The position numbers were made by a program, and so were the translations under genes. Shown in pieces: positions 33,320-45,560 of a stretch of DNA of 64,000 nucleotides (its first letter is position 1; every line of letters begins with the position of its first letter). The stretch is from Mytilus californianus (taxonomy: Eukaryota; Mollusca; Bivalvia; Mytilida; Mytilidae), in contig NW_026262659.1 of the NCBI RefSeq assembly GCF_021869535.1, positions 6,634,001 to 6,698,000 on the forward strand. The letters are read 5' to 3'. The notes beneath the pieces were generated by a model. That model was not told where the DNA came from, ran no database searches, and was given only the letters and a program-made list of their open reading frames with translations.

Positions 33320-36300
33320 GTCCTCTAGGGTTGAGAAGTCGCAAATATGTTTTACCCAGCCAAATACGTCATGTACCAGTCTAAAGCAATGAGTCATGTT
33401 ATACAGTTGTCGTTAGTTGCTCTCTGTTAAAATTGTTTTTGTTTATTTTTTTAATATAAATCAGGTTGCGGGCTGTATGTTTTATCTTTTGTATCTTTTT
33501 TACATTTTGTCTTCCCAATGTCTTTTATAGCTTACTATACGGTTTACTGTAGGCTGATCTGTGTTCGCTATTGTTCACCGAATTTTGTTTATTGGGCTTT
33601 ATGGATTGTTTTCTCACTGGTAATCATTTCAATATAAAATTATTTCAGAAACACATTACCAAATACAAATAATTCGAAAGGCTTTGCGTCCGAAGCGCTT
33701 TTCATGATTTACATTAATCAGGATCACACATACCTCAAAACCACGAAGGCCAATGATGTATAACATCACAAAATGAAATCGGCATAATTTATACATTTTG
33801 ATTCATTTATACATCTTAAATGTAAATTTCTGTCTATTGTAACACCTATAATTAGGCACCAATAAATGATATTTCTTTGATTTGCATATGCTTTTCATTA
33901 ATTACACATTATTAATGATGTTTAAATACAATAATTTTAACTGGCGGACAACAAATAATTCTTTGTGTAATTTGGTTAAGTATTAATGTTGTACACCAAA
34001 TAATGACATTACCTTGTAACGATTAATATTTAAAGACGGGAAAAAAGGAAAATGAAATCTTTCAAGTAATTTTAACAAGATATAACAACAACAACAAAAG
34101 CCGCACAATAAACCAAGCTAAAACAAACAAAAAGAACATTTATAATAATGTGTGCCTTATTTGTGATGGGAGATGAGAAGACTAACTCATTTCTGATTGT
34201 GGCCTGTTATCTATTGGCAGTATTGCCCACATGAGGAGACATTTATCGTATCACACTTTACAGAGTGCTATATGAATATTGATAGTAAAAATGTGTTAAT
34301 TTGGGTGCCTTAATGTGCAATGTTTGTCGGAATTGCGTAATTTCTATTGATTATTCAGAAGGTAAATGATGACTTTCAAAGGCCACGTTTCCCCTTTAGC
34401 AACGAACATTTTGTCATGTTTTCAACAGTTTTCATAACACTCATATTTTAAAACCTGAAGTATTTTTTTGAGAAATTTTTTTCTATTCTGAAGTGTACAA
34501 AAAACTTGAAACGTCTGTTATTAACAGTAGACTGGGTTCCAGATGCTTGCAAAATCGAGAGTATTTCACCAGGACAATAAGTGAAAAATTGGAAATCGCC
34601 AATGCATCTCCGGTAACTTGATTTGTTAAAGTAGTTTCAACTACAATACAGCATGAGCTTCTTAGATAATGAGTAAGAAATAATTCTTGCAAGTTATAGA
34701 TGTGTGGCTGTTCTGTTATATCCTCCGTAAGAATAACATGTAGGTTTGTTTCTTCAATTTCAATTTTCACACAGCGAAATCGACAGAGTTTGTACAAAGG
34801 TTACGCTACATGAGATTGTACGTGTTTGTGTGTGTGTGTGGGGGGGGGGGGGGGGCGGGGGGGGGTGGGGGGTGGGAGGGGGTAAACTTTATGTGCCATC
34901 ACTATCAACACATGTGAGTCAGCGCTAAATATAGATACATTGTATATCGAGAATTTTATCATGCTACTGTTGGCAGAGCGACAGCAGTTTGTCATATAAG
35001 AAGTTCCGATGATATATAAGAAGCCTGCTTAACTTGACGTTTGTTGAATTTAAACGAAGGGAAATAGTATATGACAAACCAGTGGCCGATTAACAAAATA
35101 AGACTTAAAAAAAGATAATATTACATGTAGTATACCCAATCAATACTTAAGACCTTAACGCTATCGAATGTCATCATACAATAAATCTTTGTATTAATGT
35201 TATTAAATTACACTAACAACCATACCCAGTTGATCGTTTTACAATAGCGTACATTAGAATAATACCTGTTATGGTCAAAGTTATATGAAGTATTAGTTTA
35301 TGTTAATTCGTCATACCAGATATTGGGTGAGGGTTGGGATAATCAGAAGATAATTATCACGGAAAGCTCTCCGTTTCGAGATCATGCATGGCTGACTGTT
35401 TACACCTTAAGATTGTTCTGTTTTGTCTGAAATCTGAAATGTTGAAAAACAACGATATGCTATCTTTTATCAAACAGTGAATTTATGACAATTACTCATT
35501 AGATTGGAGAATAATACAAATCATCGATTCAGAGTAACTTGCAATATCGCGCATACACAAAATAAATAGTAATAGGTACATATTGAACCAGACCACCAAA
35601 GATGCATAGTTCGGAGATAACATCGAGGGTTTCCTGATGGTTGTGTCATATGAATACAAATTAATGTATGACTTCTTATCAAATTTACACGATGTCAGAC
35701 AGCTCGAAATACTTAAACATGTTAAAGGCACATACCATTGTATCACACTTTATATTGTGAATTATTGCCTTGTTTTGAACTCTTCTAATAGAAGTTGTGG
35801 TTTATAAAATCATAAAAAGCTCATGGCCAAACATTCCATATGAACAGTATGTAACGAATAGGTATCCGATTTGATTAATGATATTCTAATAATTTATGTC
35901 TTTCGAATATACATAGGCGTTGGCAAATCTTGTTTTCATGTTTTTGACAAAAATGTAGGTCATGTGTAATCAATTTCAGAGTGATCGATATTCTATATAA
36001 TTTTTTGTGGTTGCATATTCCAAGTTAGATATTAAAGCAAACACATTCCTAATTTACCCACTAAAAGATGATACCTCTTTCTTATTCCTGTATTTCTAAT
36101 CATCTTGGACCTATTTATCTGCTTTTGAGCTGTTGGCCCAGGGCGGTAACATGCCTTGAAACTTATTTTTCTGTACATATTATATATTCATATCTGATAA
36201 TATTTGTTCTTTTAACCGAAACATAATGTGTCAACATCATTATGAAAGATGACTTCAAGAATGGTAGAAGGCATTTTTTAAAGCCCCAACACTATGAATT

Positions 36301-37025
36301 ATGTACACATATTCCCCCATTTTCTGTCTTTTTCATTTGAAAGCTTTCCGACAGCTCTGATATGCAATAAATGTGACTTAAGAAGGTGAAGTTAGAACAG
36401 CACATCAAATGTTAAATCTTTAATTTTTAAGGATCAGTCATTTAAAATATGGTATGTCTAGAAATCTTCTTATTGTTTTTTGTCAAAACATTTCAACACT
36501 GTACGAGTTTTCTATTCTGCATACTACACATGGGGAGTTCTTCCTCACAATTACGATTGCATTTGTTAATATTTCTTTTTTCTGGCTTTTTTTTTTTTTT
36601 GTTTGGAAGCAGATTTCATGATTTTCTGAGCAGTACAATTCAGATAATTTATAGACATTGTGTTTGGCTTACTAAATTCTTTAATAGATACGAATATTGG
36701 TTAAAAAGTTTGGCTAACCTTATTACAAGCGGGATATAACACGTTGTCTTTTTAAATTTTGGCATTGCAACCCTAATGAATGCAAAGCAGGATTTGCTTA
36801 CCTGGTGTGATTTACTCTCAGACCCGGTAAGATAAGATTACAATATTTTATACCAAATTCAACTCTTCGGATTTCGCTTGTAAATTTAATTTGTTATATC
36901 AGAAATGTTTTGATTGAATTACAGTTTAATCAAGATGTTTCCATTTTAGTTCTGTGGGATTTTAAAGATTCAGGTACAGTAAAACTACTTACTACTATAG
37001 TGTGTAAGTACAAGATTTAATATGG
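33320..37025. other. intergenic stretch of unit B
   Basis: It pairs with 15150-19345 of unit A minus the A-only insertions. A 104-codon minus-strand frame (34483-34797) is open here but frame-broken in A, so I read it at most as a decayed coding relic. No other supportable feature apart from the GT/G-run at 34825-34882. Confidence 0.5.
34825..34882. repeat. (GT)n followed by an expanded G-run
   Basis: A GT run leads into about 40 bases that are almost all G. Unit A has only about 20 G-rich bases at the same place (17343-17363). Frames giving poly-Gly or poly-Pro here are artefacts. Confidence 0.9.
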
Positions 37026-37029
37026 AAAC

Positions 37030-37445
37030 GAAATTTTACGGACGCCATCACGAGATGATTGACCGTTATGGAATATATGTTTGACAGATGAGAGCGGATA
37101 TGTTCCAATTGTTCCAAACTATAATCCCGTCCCCCTTTCCGAATGTGACCTACCGAATAAGACTTTTCTGTATGTGACCTACCGAATAAGATTTTTTTAC
37201 CGGGTTTCTACTAACATGAGGAACACGACGGGTGCAACATGTGGAACAGGATCTGCTTACCCTTCCGGAGCACCTGAGATCACTCCCAGTTTTTGGTGGG
37301 GTTCGTGTTGCTCAGTTTTTAGTTTTCTATGTTGTATTTTGTGTAGTGTTGTTTGTCTGTTTGTCTTTTTCTTTTTTATCCATGGCGTTGTCAGTTTCTT
37401 TTTTGTTTTCTGACTTTTGAGTTTGAATGTCCCTTTGGTATTTTC
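37030..37445 (+). mobile_element. RT-like element R2 insertion, unit B only
   Basis: ACGGACGCCATCACGAGATG through AACACGACGGGTGCAACATG to TTTCGCCTTTCTTTT is the R2 end in plus orientation. In unit A the flanks are joined directly near 19355. It contains an internal duplication of GTGACCTACCGAATAAGA (37145-37190). Confidence 0.65.
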
Positions 37446-38828
37446 GCCTTTCTTTTGGGGAATTATGAAACACACAGTACCTGTACTAGTCTGAAAAAAA
37501 AACATATCTATCGCATCATGTTAGATCTTACAAAAGCGCCAAACAGTTGTAATGAAACAAAAGTAACGCTTTGATTTTAGATTGTAAATGAAGTAGAAAT
37601 TCTAATAGACGCGATGATAGAAGCGGGGTTCATAGTAACAGTTTACAGCTAGGAAAAGAAGAAAATAGCTTTTTATGAATTTGGTTTGTCGGATATGCTT
37701 TTCTGGATTTTCCATCGGACTTATAGTTCACCAGGAGCACTATCGATTGCGTGCAAGAAAATACTATCATATGTTCAAGTTGCAAAAGTTACCTGCCATT
37801 TGTCTTTGGGAAGAGGAGCTGAATATTATTATACACGTATGTAAATCGAATCCGACACTATTCAAATTAAGAAAATGACTCAAAGATCCTCAAAATTTTA
37901 TGTTTTAACATATCTGCTCTTAGGGTAAATACAAATGCATATATTATAAAAATTAAGAGAAGTGGAAAGATTGCCAATTAGAAAATTGTCCATGAAATAA
38001 TTAGACTTTCAGTCTCGAAAATAAATTTTTCTCACATCTAAGGAGTCTCTCCTAGGAACGCTTTAAATAAATGATCAATGATCTAATAATTTTACAAAAT
38101 TCTTTAAGCGTTTGTCAAAACAAGTGCCTCATTGCAATGCAAAACAAGAAAAGCAAATATGTAAGGAATGTTTAGAACATAATGCATAATTACTATAAAT
38201 ATATATGAATTGTATTCATGTGTTTTTAATATTTTACATTGATGGCATATGTTTGTATATACACCAGTGGACTTGAACTGATCATAAAATGGGGAAACAA
38301 ACCAAACTTACTACATTTCGTACGTAAAATGGGTACTTGGAAATATTGCCTATATTTTACTTGCTTAAATTCCTCTTCCTACAGTCTCTTCAGTTCACTT
38401 ATTCATTTTATTATAACAAAAAATGTATCTGGGGGCTTCATATGATGTGTTCTGTATTCGATAAAAGTGTTCGGTCCTTTCCATCCTCCATTGTCCACTC
38501 GGAGGAGAAAACAGATTTCTGTTTTCGTAGACTATAATTGAAATATCAGAGACGAGCGAATTAACTGAATGCAGTTTATGCTGTTTTATATACTGCAGCT
38601 GTGCTATTTGCGCAGTCAAATTGCATTGACCGTATAATCACTTGTGATATAGTCAATGACCGTATATCGCCTTGTTTATGACCTTGACAATGCGTTTCCG
38701 TGGAGTTTTATTTATGACGTCATTAAAAGTACAGTTTCGCGGAAATTTTACGTCGTTAGCTCCAAATTAAAAAAATGATGGTTTTTACCTAAACATTTCA
38801 GTTGTAGGAATTGCAGTTTATAAAGTAT

Positions 38829-38965
38829 TACCATAAATTGTCTCTAAATATAAATTCTATTTGTACTCGGCTCAAAACAGGATAGAAATGCTCGGCAAAG
38901 CCTCGCTTTCTACCTGTTTCTAAGCCTTGTACACATAAAATTTATATTTCGAGACAATGTATGGT
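38829..38965. mobile_element. foldback (hairpin) element 1
   Basis: The arms TACCATAAATTGTCTCTAAA and TTTCGAGACAATGTATGGTTA are inverted copies, with a centre of CTCGGCAAAGCCTCGC. The whole unit could fold into one long hairpin. Confidence 0.65.
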
Positions 38966-39047
38966 TATTCTATATATAACAGATAATATTTGTTTGAGAC
39001 CATTGAACAATTGTAAGAACATGTAGGTGTATACATTGTATGTATAA

Positions 39048-39240
39048 AAAAGAAGATGTCGTATGATTGCCAATGAGGCAACTCTCCACAAGAGACCAAA
39101 TGACACAGAAATTAACTATAGGTCACCGTACGGCCTTCAACAATGAGCAAAGCCCATACCGCACAGTCAGCTATAAAAGGCCCCGAAATGACAATGTAAA
39201 ACAATTCAAACGAAAACACTAACGGCCTACTTTATGTACA
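39048..39240 (+). repeat. interspersed repeat R1 fragment, unit B only
   Basis: ATGATTGCCAATGAGGCAACTC, then GGTCACCGTACGGCCTTCAA and AGCTATAAAAGGCCCC. Confidence 0.8.
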
Positions 39241-40919
39241 AAAAATTGTATGTGCATTTTTTACTGTTTCACTGTTTTACTGACAGGTAATAACATGCAA
39301 TGATGGTTTTCAAGTTTTATGTTTATATTGACAATCTAGGGTTTGAGTCAGTTCATAAAAAAATTGATAATTATAGGTTTTATAATGAGTGAAAATATTA
39401 CTTGATATCAACTCGAGTTATGTTATTTCTGTATAATATTGAACGAGCCTTTGGCGAGTTTATTGTTACTGTTTGAATTAAAAAACGAGAGTTTATATCA
39501 GGCGAAATCAAATTCCCACGAGTTTTTAAAACTATTTCTCTTATGGTAAACACCATCTCCTTGCTAAATAGAAAAGTCTGCGACGCATAGATCAAGCGTT
39601 TTTCACATACCAGTATGATGTCTAACTTTAACATCAGACATTTTAAAACTTTTTGTACGCTTGAAAATGTAATAAAGTAAGATTTTGAGGTGAAAATGTG
39701 AGTTTTTTGTATATTATTGAAGAAATCACATATTTCTGTTGCTGGAGGAAATGTACATCGTTTTGACCCTTAAAAGTCTTCAATAATTTAACAAATAGCC
39801 AATGGAAATATCGTAATATTTTTTCATGGTGCTGGGTATGTCAAATTAATGCATTTTTCGTATTATTTTTTTCGTATCACACTACGTGCAGCGTGATACG
39901 AGAAATATCTCTTCGTGCGAGAAATTTGTTAATAGGCCACAACCATAGAAGTAAATTAAAAATGCTTAGTATTAAAAGACAACAGATTTGAGATAGTACT
40001 TTGACATTATATAGGTGTTTTTCTTTTCTTTATCTTTCATATAGCAACTCCGTACCGCATAATACATTTGCATAATATTTCGATAGTGACCCATTCCTTC
40101 TAATTTGCAATCAAAATTATTATATTCAATCATATAAGAGATCAGAGAAATACAGGTTGCATTTTGTAAATACAGCTGATTCACTAACCACGCTTTATGA
40201 GGAGATACTTAATATTCATATATATTTTGTTTTGTTTACCGACTGGTTCCCAGAAATGATTTTCAAATTTCATCTTATAGAGACACAACTTGGGATTACC
40301 AGTACCAGTATAAGTACATTTTGGCAGCGGTCAAATTGATTTTTCAGAAAGACTCAAAATAAGGGGAGAAAAGGCGGGATTGTTAACATAATTTTAGTAT
40401 AACTTTTGAAAATATGCCACATAACCCCTTTTTTTTACCTATGCAAAAAATAGAAGTGCATGAGAACATTCCATTCCATAAATTATATTTTTACGACACT
40501 TCATTTACAGAAGTATAATCTACAGTTATTTTGTGGTATACGTAAGATCAAGGAATTGAACTTAAACTAGAGAGTTTATCTAGGACTAGTTTTCGGAATG
40601 TTAGATATCGACATGAAATGCATTGTATATTTCCAATCACTACAAGATCATACAGACCAAATCGAAATAAACGAAAGACAACAGGTCGACAAACAAAGTT
40701 GTTTTGAATTTTCTCTTGAAAAACATGTTCTCATATTTTTGTACCTGAACACTAACAACAACATATCTTAACAATTTTGTTTACATTATATCAGAGTATA
40801 CTTGTAAATTTACTTATTAATATAGTTGTGAAAACTGATTTATTAATAAGTAAGAACAAACATTTACGGTAATTTTAAACACAAATGAACATATTTGAAA
40901 CATCTTCAGAAATTACCCA

Positions 40920-41310
40920 ACTAGGGTGACTTGGGTATTCCAATACAGTATCTCTGATTATCTTCCGACCGGCATTAAAACCCCTGCCGAGTGGGGCACC
41001 CGTTTGACGTATACATATGCAGCCACGTCAGGTCAGAATGGAGACGTTCAATATGATGACTCAAGTATAGAGAGTGTCGATCTTTGAACGTTAAAAGCCC
41101 TTGCAACAACTATTTGAGGGGTAAGGCAAACTTTATGTCCAAATCCATATACCCTCATTCAAATTTTCCGCCAATCTTCCCGGTCAACTCCCTACTGCAG
41201 GGCCTACCTATTGTACTAATTGTGAATTTGTTATCGTCCTGAACATGCATGACATATTTGCCACTGGACGTTTAACCAAACCACAATCAATCAATCAATT
41301 AAATGTATAA
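40920..41310 (+). repeat. interspersed repeat R4, unit B copy
   Basis: The counterpart of 22980-23310, but with extra sequence at its start (GAGTGGGGCACCCGTTTGAC, CACGTCAGGTCAGAATGGAG) that belongs to a longer form of R4 and is missing from the A copy. It ends in CGTCCTGAACATGCATG and (AATC)n. Confidence 0.65.
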
Positions 41311-41480
41311 TCAATTCATTTATGTAGGAAATTCACGTGAATCAAAGGAAATGAAATAAAAACACTTCAAGACATGTTTGCAAGGAGACCACAAATGACT
41401 TATAAAATATACATACTTGACAAATATCAATAAGACGTTCCTGATATTTACATGGTGTACAAAGATTTATGAACTTTTAT

Positions 41481-41544
41481 GTAAATAGCAGACAACTTTA
41501 ATTTTGTTCCACGTAAATAGCAGACAACTTTAATTTTGTTCCAC
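41481..41544 (+). repeat. 32-base tandem duplication, unit B only
   Basis: GTAAATAGCAGACAACTTTA and the following 12 bases occur twice in a row. Unit A has a single copy near 23485. Confidence 0.9.
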
Positions 41545-42789
41545 GGAAAGTTATTTACTTATTCGTATCACTCATTTAGTGTTTGCAATACATACATCAT
41601 TTACTTTAATCCAAACGCACAGTTAATAACAACATGAGGGATTATTTCACATCAATACAAAATAAAATAAATTGATTTAGTTATTGGGTAGTGCAAAACA
41701 GTTTGCGAATAATTTGATGATCTTCACCATTACTGAATTGAAATTTATGTCAAAATGTACATCTGCTGCTGAAAATTGGTACCATTGATATTACTACCGG
41801 TGGCAAATACCTTTGGTCTGATATCCTATTTTCTGATGGAGTGCAACTTATGAAAGACTTTAATAAATGCAAAACAATACTATGTCTGATTTCATATTAT
41901 GCACTTTGAAGGGACTGGGTGCCTTATTTGGTCAAAATGTTTACTTTAATATGGACTTTTGAAATATGATTTCCAATAGCATAATTGTCCAGTTGAATGT
42001 TGAAGATTATTAAGATCTATTTTCACAAAATTTATAAAATTATGGGACTTTCTGTTTTGAATTTTCCTTGGAGTTCGGTATTTTTGTTATTTTTCTTTTT
42101 TATACTAAAATGTTCATACTTCAAAATATGTATTCTCTATTATTTCCGTAAAATTGATCTCCGTACTATACACAGATAAACGACGAGTCCTCAAAATATG
42201 TTAGTCAATTTTCATATAGAAGCATAATTTAGAGTGAATGTAAGAATCAATCAATCTAAACAATGACAGCATTATATTCTTATTATATAGACACTACTTT
42301 ACTTCATTCCTTCTATTGCACCGTACAAGTAATTTTGAAAACTCTGCAATTTGTATAATTTCTTTTTGGGGAAATTCAGCGCTCGTTTAAGAGGCCAAGT
42401 TAGTAAGCGCTTAGCTTCAAAAGGAATGTAAAAAATTTTAATTCTCATGAAAAGCATGCTCAAACATAGGAATAACATTAACAAACATATTACCAAAGAA
42501 TTGTTTTACACAAATTGGATTCTCCATAGCAACGAAGTTCATTTAACATTGATTATAGTCTATACATGTGATAACATTATCAAAACTATGGCATATTGTA
42601 ACGACAAAACAACAAATAAAGTGAGGACTATACTTTTTTCAGTGAATCTTATATTGATATATTTTATTAATAATATTAAAGATGTAATTAAATATATGTA
42701 GTTATGATATCTGAAAGACCGTACTGATCAATTTTACACATTCCTAAAAATATTTTCAGTGAAAAATCACGTTTTTGTAATTCTTCCAT

Positions 42790-43371
42790 TCATCCAGCAA
42801 TAAGACGGATACCACATGTGGAGAAGGATCAATTTAAACTTCAAAAGCACCTGAGATCTTCCCTAGTTTTGTTCGTGTTGCACTCGCTTCAGTTTAAGTG
42901 TTGTATTTATGGGTTTTTTTCAATGTCCTTGTTGATTATACCGGTAGCAGTCGTACGTGCGTATATCCATATCGTACAAAACGTATTTCAATTTAAAAAT
43001 TTCAAATTCGGTCAAGTTTCAGGGTTAGAAAAGGACGCAACAAATAATTTGGTGTTGTCTTGGGATAAGATAAGAGTCAATCACCAATCCGCTATTGCGT
43101 GATGCCTAATCATTTGATATAACGAATCAACGTATTGAAGAGGAGTAACATGACAGTCACATGTGGAGCAAGATCTGCGAACCCTTCCAGAGCAACTGAG
43201 GTCACGCCTTGTTTTGATGGGGTTCCTCTTGCGCAGTCTTTAGTTTTCTATGTTGTGTTTTGTATAGATTTATTTGTACGATCGTTTTTCTTTTTTTGCC
43301 ATGGCGTTGTCAGTTTATTATCAACTTATGAGTTTGAATATGACTTTAGTATTGTCCGCTTTGTTTTTTAA
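42790..43371 (+). mobile_element. RT-like element R2 3' tails, unit B copy
   Basis: Two R2-related stretches (from ACCACATGTGGAGAAGG and from ACATGTGGAGCAAGATCTGC) match 24510-24740 and 24870-25265 of unit A but lack A's nested insertion. The stretch 41311-42790 before them mirrors 23310-24500 and holds nothing I can name. Confidence 0.55.
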
Positions 43372-43881
43372 TATTTGGCTTATAAACTGAGTAAATTGGT
43401 TTTCTTAACCCAATTACTTTGATAATCAACATGTAGTAAATTGCCTATATAACCACTAGGTCTAACAGTTTCCTACACAATCTGTTTAGTAACTTAATAG
43501 AACTCTTTACATGCAATAGAAATTCCATGTAGAAGATACAAAGTAAGATATATGGAAGATCTAGATTTCAGAAATACATATCTATATATCTCAGAAATAC
43601 ATATCTATATATGCATGTGTTTGATACAAAGAAAAGTTCTTAAACAACTTAAAAAATTTTTAGACTGTTACCCAATTCATATTATTCATAGAATTCGGAC
43701 TGTATAACTATGACGTCTGTTATTACTTGATCGTATTTGCAAATGAAATGATTAAAGGCCCTTAAAAAATAATGTTCTGCATTTATATTGCATTGACGTG
43801 TTATCTGCGATTATCGAATACTAATGACAAACTATAATTAACATTTTCAAGAAATGAACCAAACAGTAAATTTTTGCATTT

Positions 43882-43887
43882 TTTATT
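43882..43887 (-). terminator. poly(A) signal of PH-like gene C
   Basis: AATAAA on the minus strand, 478 bases past the stop. Confidence 0.45.
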
Positions 43888-44156
43888 ACTACTGTTTATA
43901 ATAATACATGTACATGTATATGTAATACAAACAATGCAATGTCAAATTTCTTGTAAAAGTAGTGTTCAATCGCAATCGTCTCAAAATAAGTTTGTTTTTT
44001 CCACTGCTTTCGAAGTCCGTCTTATTCATAGATGTTTATTGCAATCCATTTAACAATGTTAGCACTTGTACTCTATATTCCATCATACTGTAGTACATGT
44101 AGATCAAAGTGTCAAAAATAGTTTCCTCAGCATCAATTAAGTTAACTCTTATTGTC

Positions 44157-44260
44157 CAGTACTAACCATTATCCACACCAATCCATATTCTGGTACTAAC
44201 CATTCTCTACACAAATTCATATTCTGGTACTAACCATGTTCTACACCAATCCATATTCTG
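44157..44260 (-). repeat. 34-base repeat, three copies, in the putative 3'UTR of gene C
   Basis: GTACTAACCATTxTCxACAC plus CAATCCATATTCTG recurs three times. Unit D has a single copy at about 50448-50482. Confidence 0.8.
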
Positions 44261-44364
44261 CTGCGCTCCCCACCAGAATCCGTTAGTAATACTAATTTCT
44301 CCAACACGATGTTTAGTAGATTCAATAACCCGGATGATCAATCATCTGTGAATGTATCAGAATC

Positions 44365-44799
44365 TCAGGACCCAATGTCTTCCTCATCCTCCTCCTCCAA
44401 AGACGACATTAAACACGTGCATGTATCGTTAATTGAAAGACGACGTTTCAATAACGATTCTGGCCGTAGAACATTTATCCAGTCATCAGCTTCTACTCCA
44501 TTGCTGGCTATAAATGTCAATGCATTTCCATCGATATTGTCTGAGATCACACATATTCCATTCGTGTTTGCCTTTTTTACTTGACAATTCTTCAGGTTTA
44601 AGTATACCGCAGTATTGGTAAACTTGACGTCTCTGTTAATAACGGCATAATGTTCAAATCTGTTTCTGTATACTCTGACCATAATAGGAACTGTCACGGT
44701 CTGATTATTAAATGCTTGAATCATTAGTAGGTTTCCTATTTTCAGTTCAGTTCCAGTAGTGCTAAGCTTGATGCTATGTTTATCCACTGACACAACCAT
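44365..44799 (-). CDS. single-exon PH-like domain protein, copy C
   Basis: 144 residues from the ATG at 44799 (strong AAAATGG context; a longer frame upstream starts at GTG and is not used). The PH-like region covers about residues 18-113, with RFEHYAVI at 47-54, KNCQV at 70-74, SDNIDGNALTFIA at 86-98 and W107 in the closing helix. After it comes a basic stretch with RRLS (119-122), which fits a basophilic kinase site, then an acidic tail ending EEDIGS. Only about half of the residues match copies A and B, so this is the second subgroup. It is about 92% identical to copy D. TATA box 90 bases upstream, no intron seen. A soluble protein of unknown function. Confidence 0.85.
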   Translation of the reverse strand: MVVSVDKHSIKLSTTGTELKIGNLLMIQAFNNQTVTVPIMVRVYRNRFEHYAVINRDVKFTNTAVYLNLKNCQVKKANTNGICVISDNIDGNALTFIASNGVEADDWINVLRPESLLKRRLSINDTCTCLMSSLEEEDEEDIGS

Positions 44800-44888
44800 T
44801 TTAAAAATATGTAGCAACACTTTCAGTTGTGATAGATGTTCTTTCTTTCAATTATCAGATTGATGTAAAACATTGGTGGAATTCGTTC

Positions 44889-44973
44889 TTTATATATCGA
44901 TGAAGCCATGCTCAGTGAAGTATACACTTTGTCTTTCATTGGACAATTCATTCAGTCAACAATCCAATGAAAA
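44889..44973 (-). promoter_or_regulatory. core promoter of PH-like gene C
   Basis: GATATATAAA (44889-44898) lies 90 bases above the ATG, and CCAATGAAAA (44964-44973) 66 bases beyond it. Confidence 0.75.
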
Positions 44974-45116
44974 CACAATTATTTATGGAAGAAACATGCT
45001 AGTAATAAAAGACATTAAATGATTGACAGTTGTGTGGTTTATTTTGACAATTATATAAAATTGGTGCATTAATGTAAAATCATTTAAATTATAATTAATA
45101 TAATGAACTGTCGTTA

Positions 45117-45137
45117 CCTTGACTTAATATCAGGATA
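45117..45137 (-). promoter_or_regulatory. conserved distal upstream motif, gene C
   Basis: CCTTGACTTAATATCAGGA, 318 bases upstream of the ATG. Confidence 0.55.
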
Positions 45138-45254
45138 AAGTAAGACAATTATGCATAGTATGTGGTCTACAGGTCTTCAGTTAGTTAAAGTTATGCCTTA
45201 TTTACTTTTATTTAAAGAAATAATTTGCATAAAAAGTATGATGTTTCGAAAACC

Positions 45255-45560
45255 ACGTGATTTCATCTACACGACCAATGCTCTTTGGGATTACATACAA
45301 TACCTCGGGTTACGAAAGTGAAACGTTCTCTGTTAAATAAAGTTCCCTTGTAACAACTCTTTGATGGGTCCGTATGTGGCATATTGATAGGCATTATTTC
45401 TAGCCATGTATCCAACACATTCTCATTGTATTGTGGCAATCCACATTTCTTGTCCTTAATTCCGGCCGACTCACTTAAGAGAATACAAATTGTTTTTCCC
45501 TTGTCCTGAATATGCATGAAATTTTTGCCATTGTACGTTAAAAAACAACATGATCTGTTT
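45255..45560 (-). repeat. interspersed repeat R4, diverged
   Basis: It contains CCCTTGTAACAACTCTTTGA and ends TGTCCTGAATATGCATG, TTTTTGCCATTGTACG. It matches 51480-51800 in unit D. The 84-codon frame across it is a shadow. From 45560 to 46830 there is AT-rich sequence shared in part with unit D and no visible gene. Confidence 0.55.

Larger units (their letters stand above)
38570..39718. other. 1.15-kb block present only in unit B
   Basis: Unit A reads TTAACTGAATGTAGAAATCAC without interruption near 21720. Here the two halves are separated by a foldback element (38829-38965), an R1 copy (39048-39240) and AT-rich sequence with a 78-codon minus-strand frame that I do not recognise. Confidence 0.65.
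26620..43519. repeat. tandem duplication unit B
   Basis: It is colinear with unit A (6231-25408). It has its own insertions (R5 at 27285, an RT-like tail at 37030, a 1.15-kb block at 38570-39718), one inverted segment (29756-29998) and lacks about 9.06-12.0 kb of A. It ends at TCTGTTTAGTAACTTAATAG. Confidence 0.85.

Noticed and set aside
34483-34797. 104-codon minus-strand frame as a gene
   Set aside because: It starts at TTG, is frame-broken in the unit A copy, has no recognised family and no splice signals. Mentioned only as a possible relic.
34746-34995. Poly-glycine and poly-proline reading frames
   Set aside because: They are translations of a GT/G microsatellite.
44800-44820. Upstream extension of PH-like gene C (and similar ones in A, B and D)
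   Set aside because: The extensions begin at GTG or TTG, which are not normal starts in animals. The ATG with AAAATGG context is conserved in all four.
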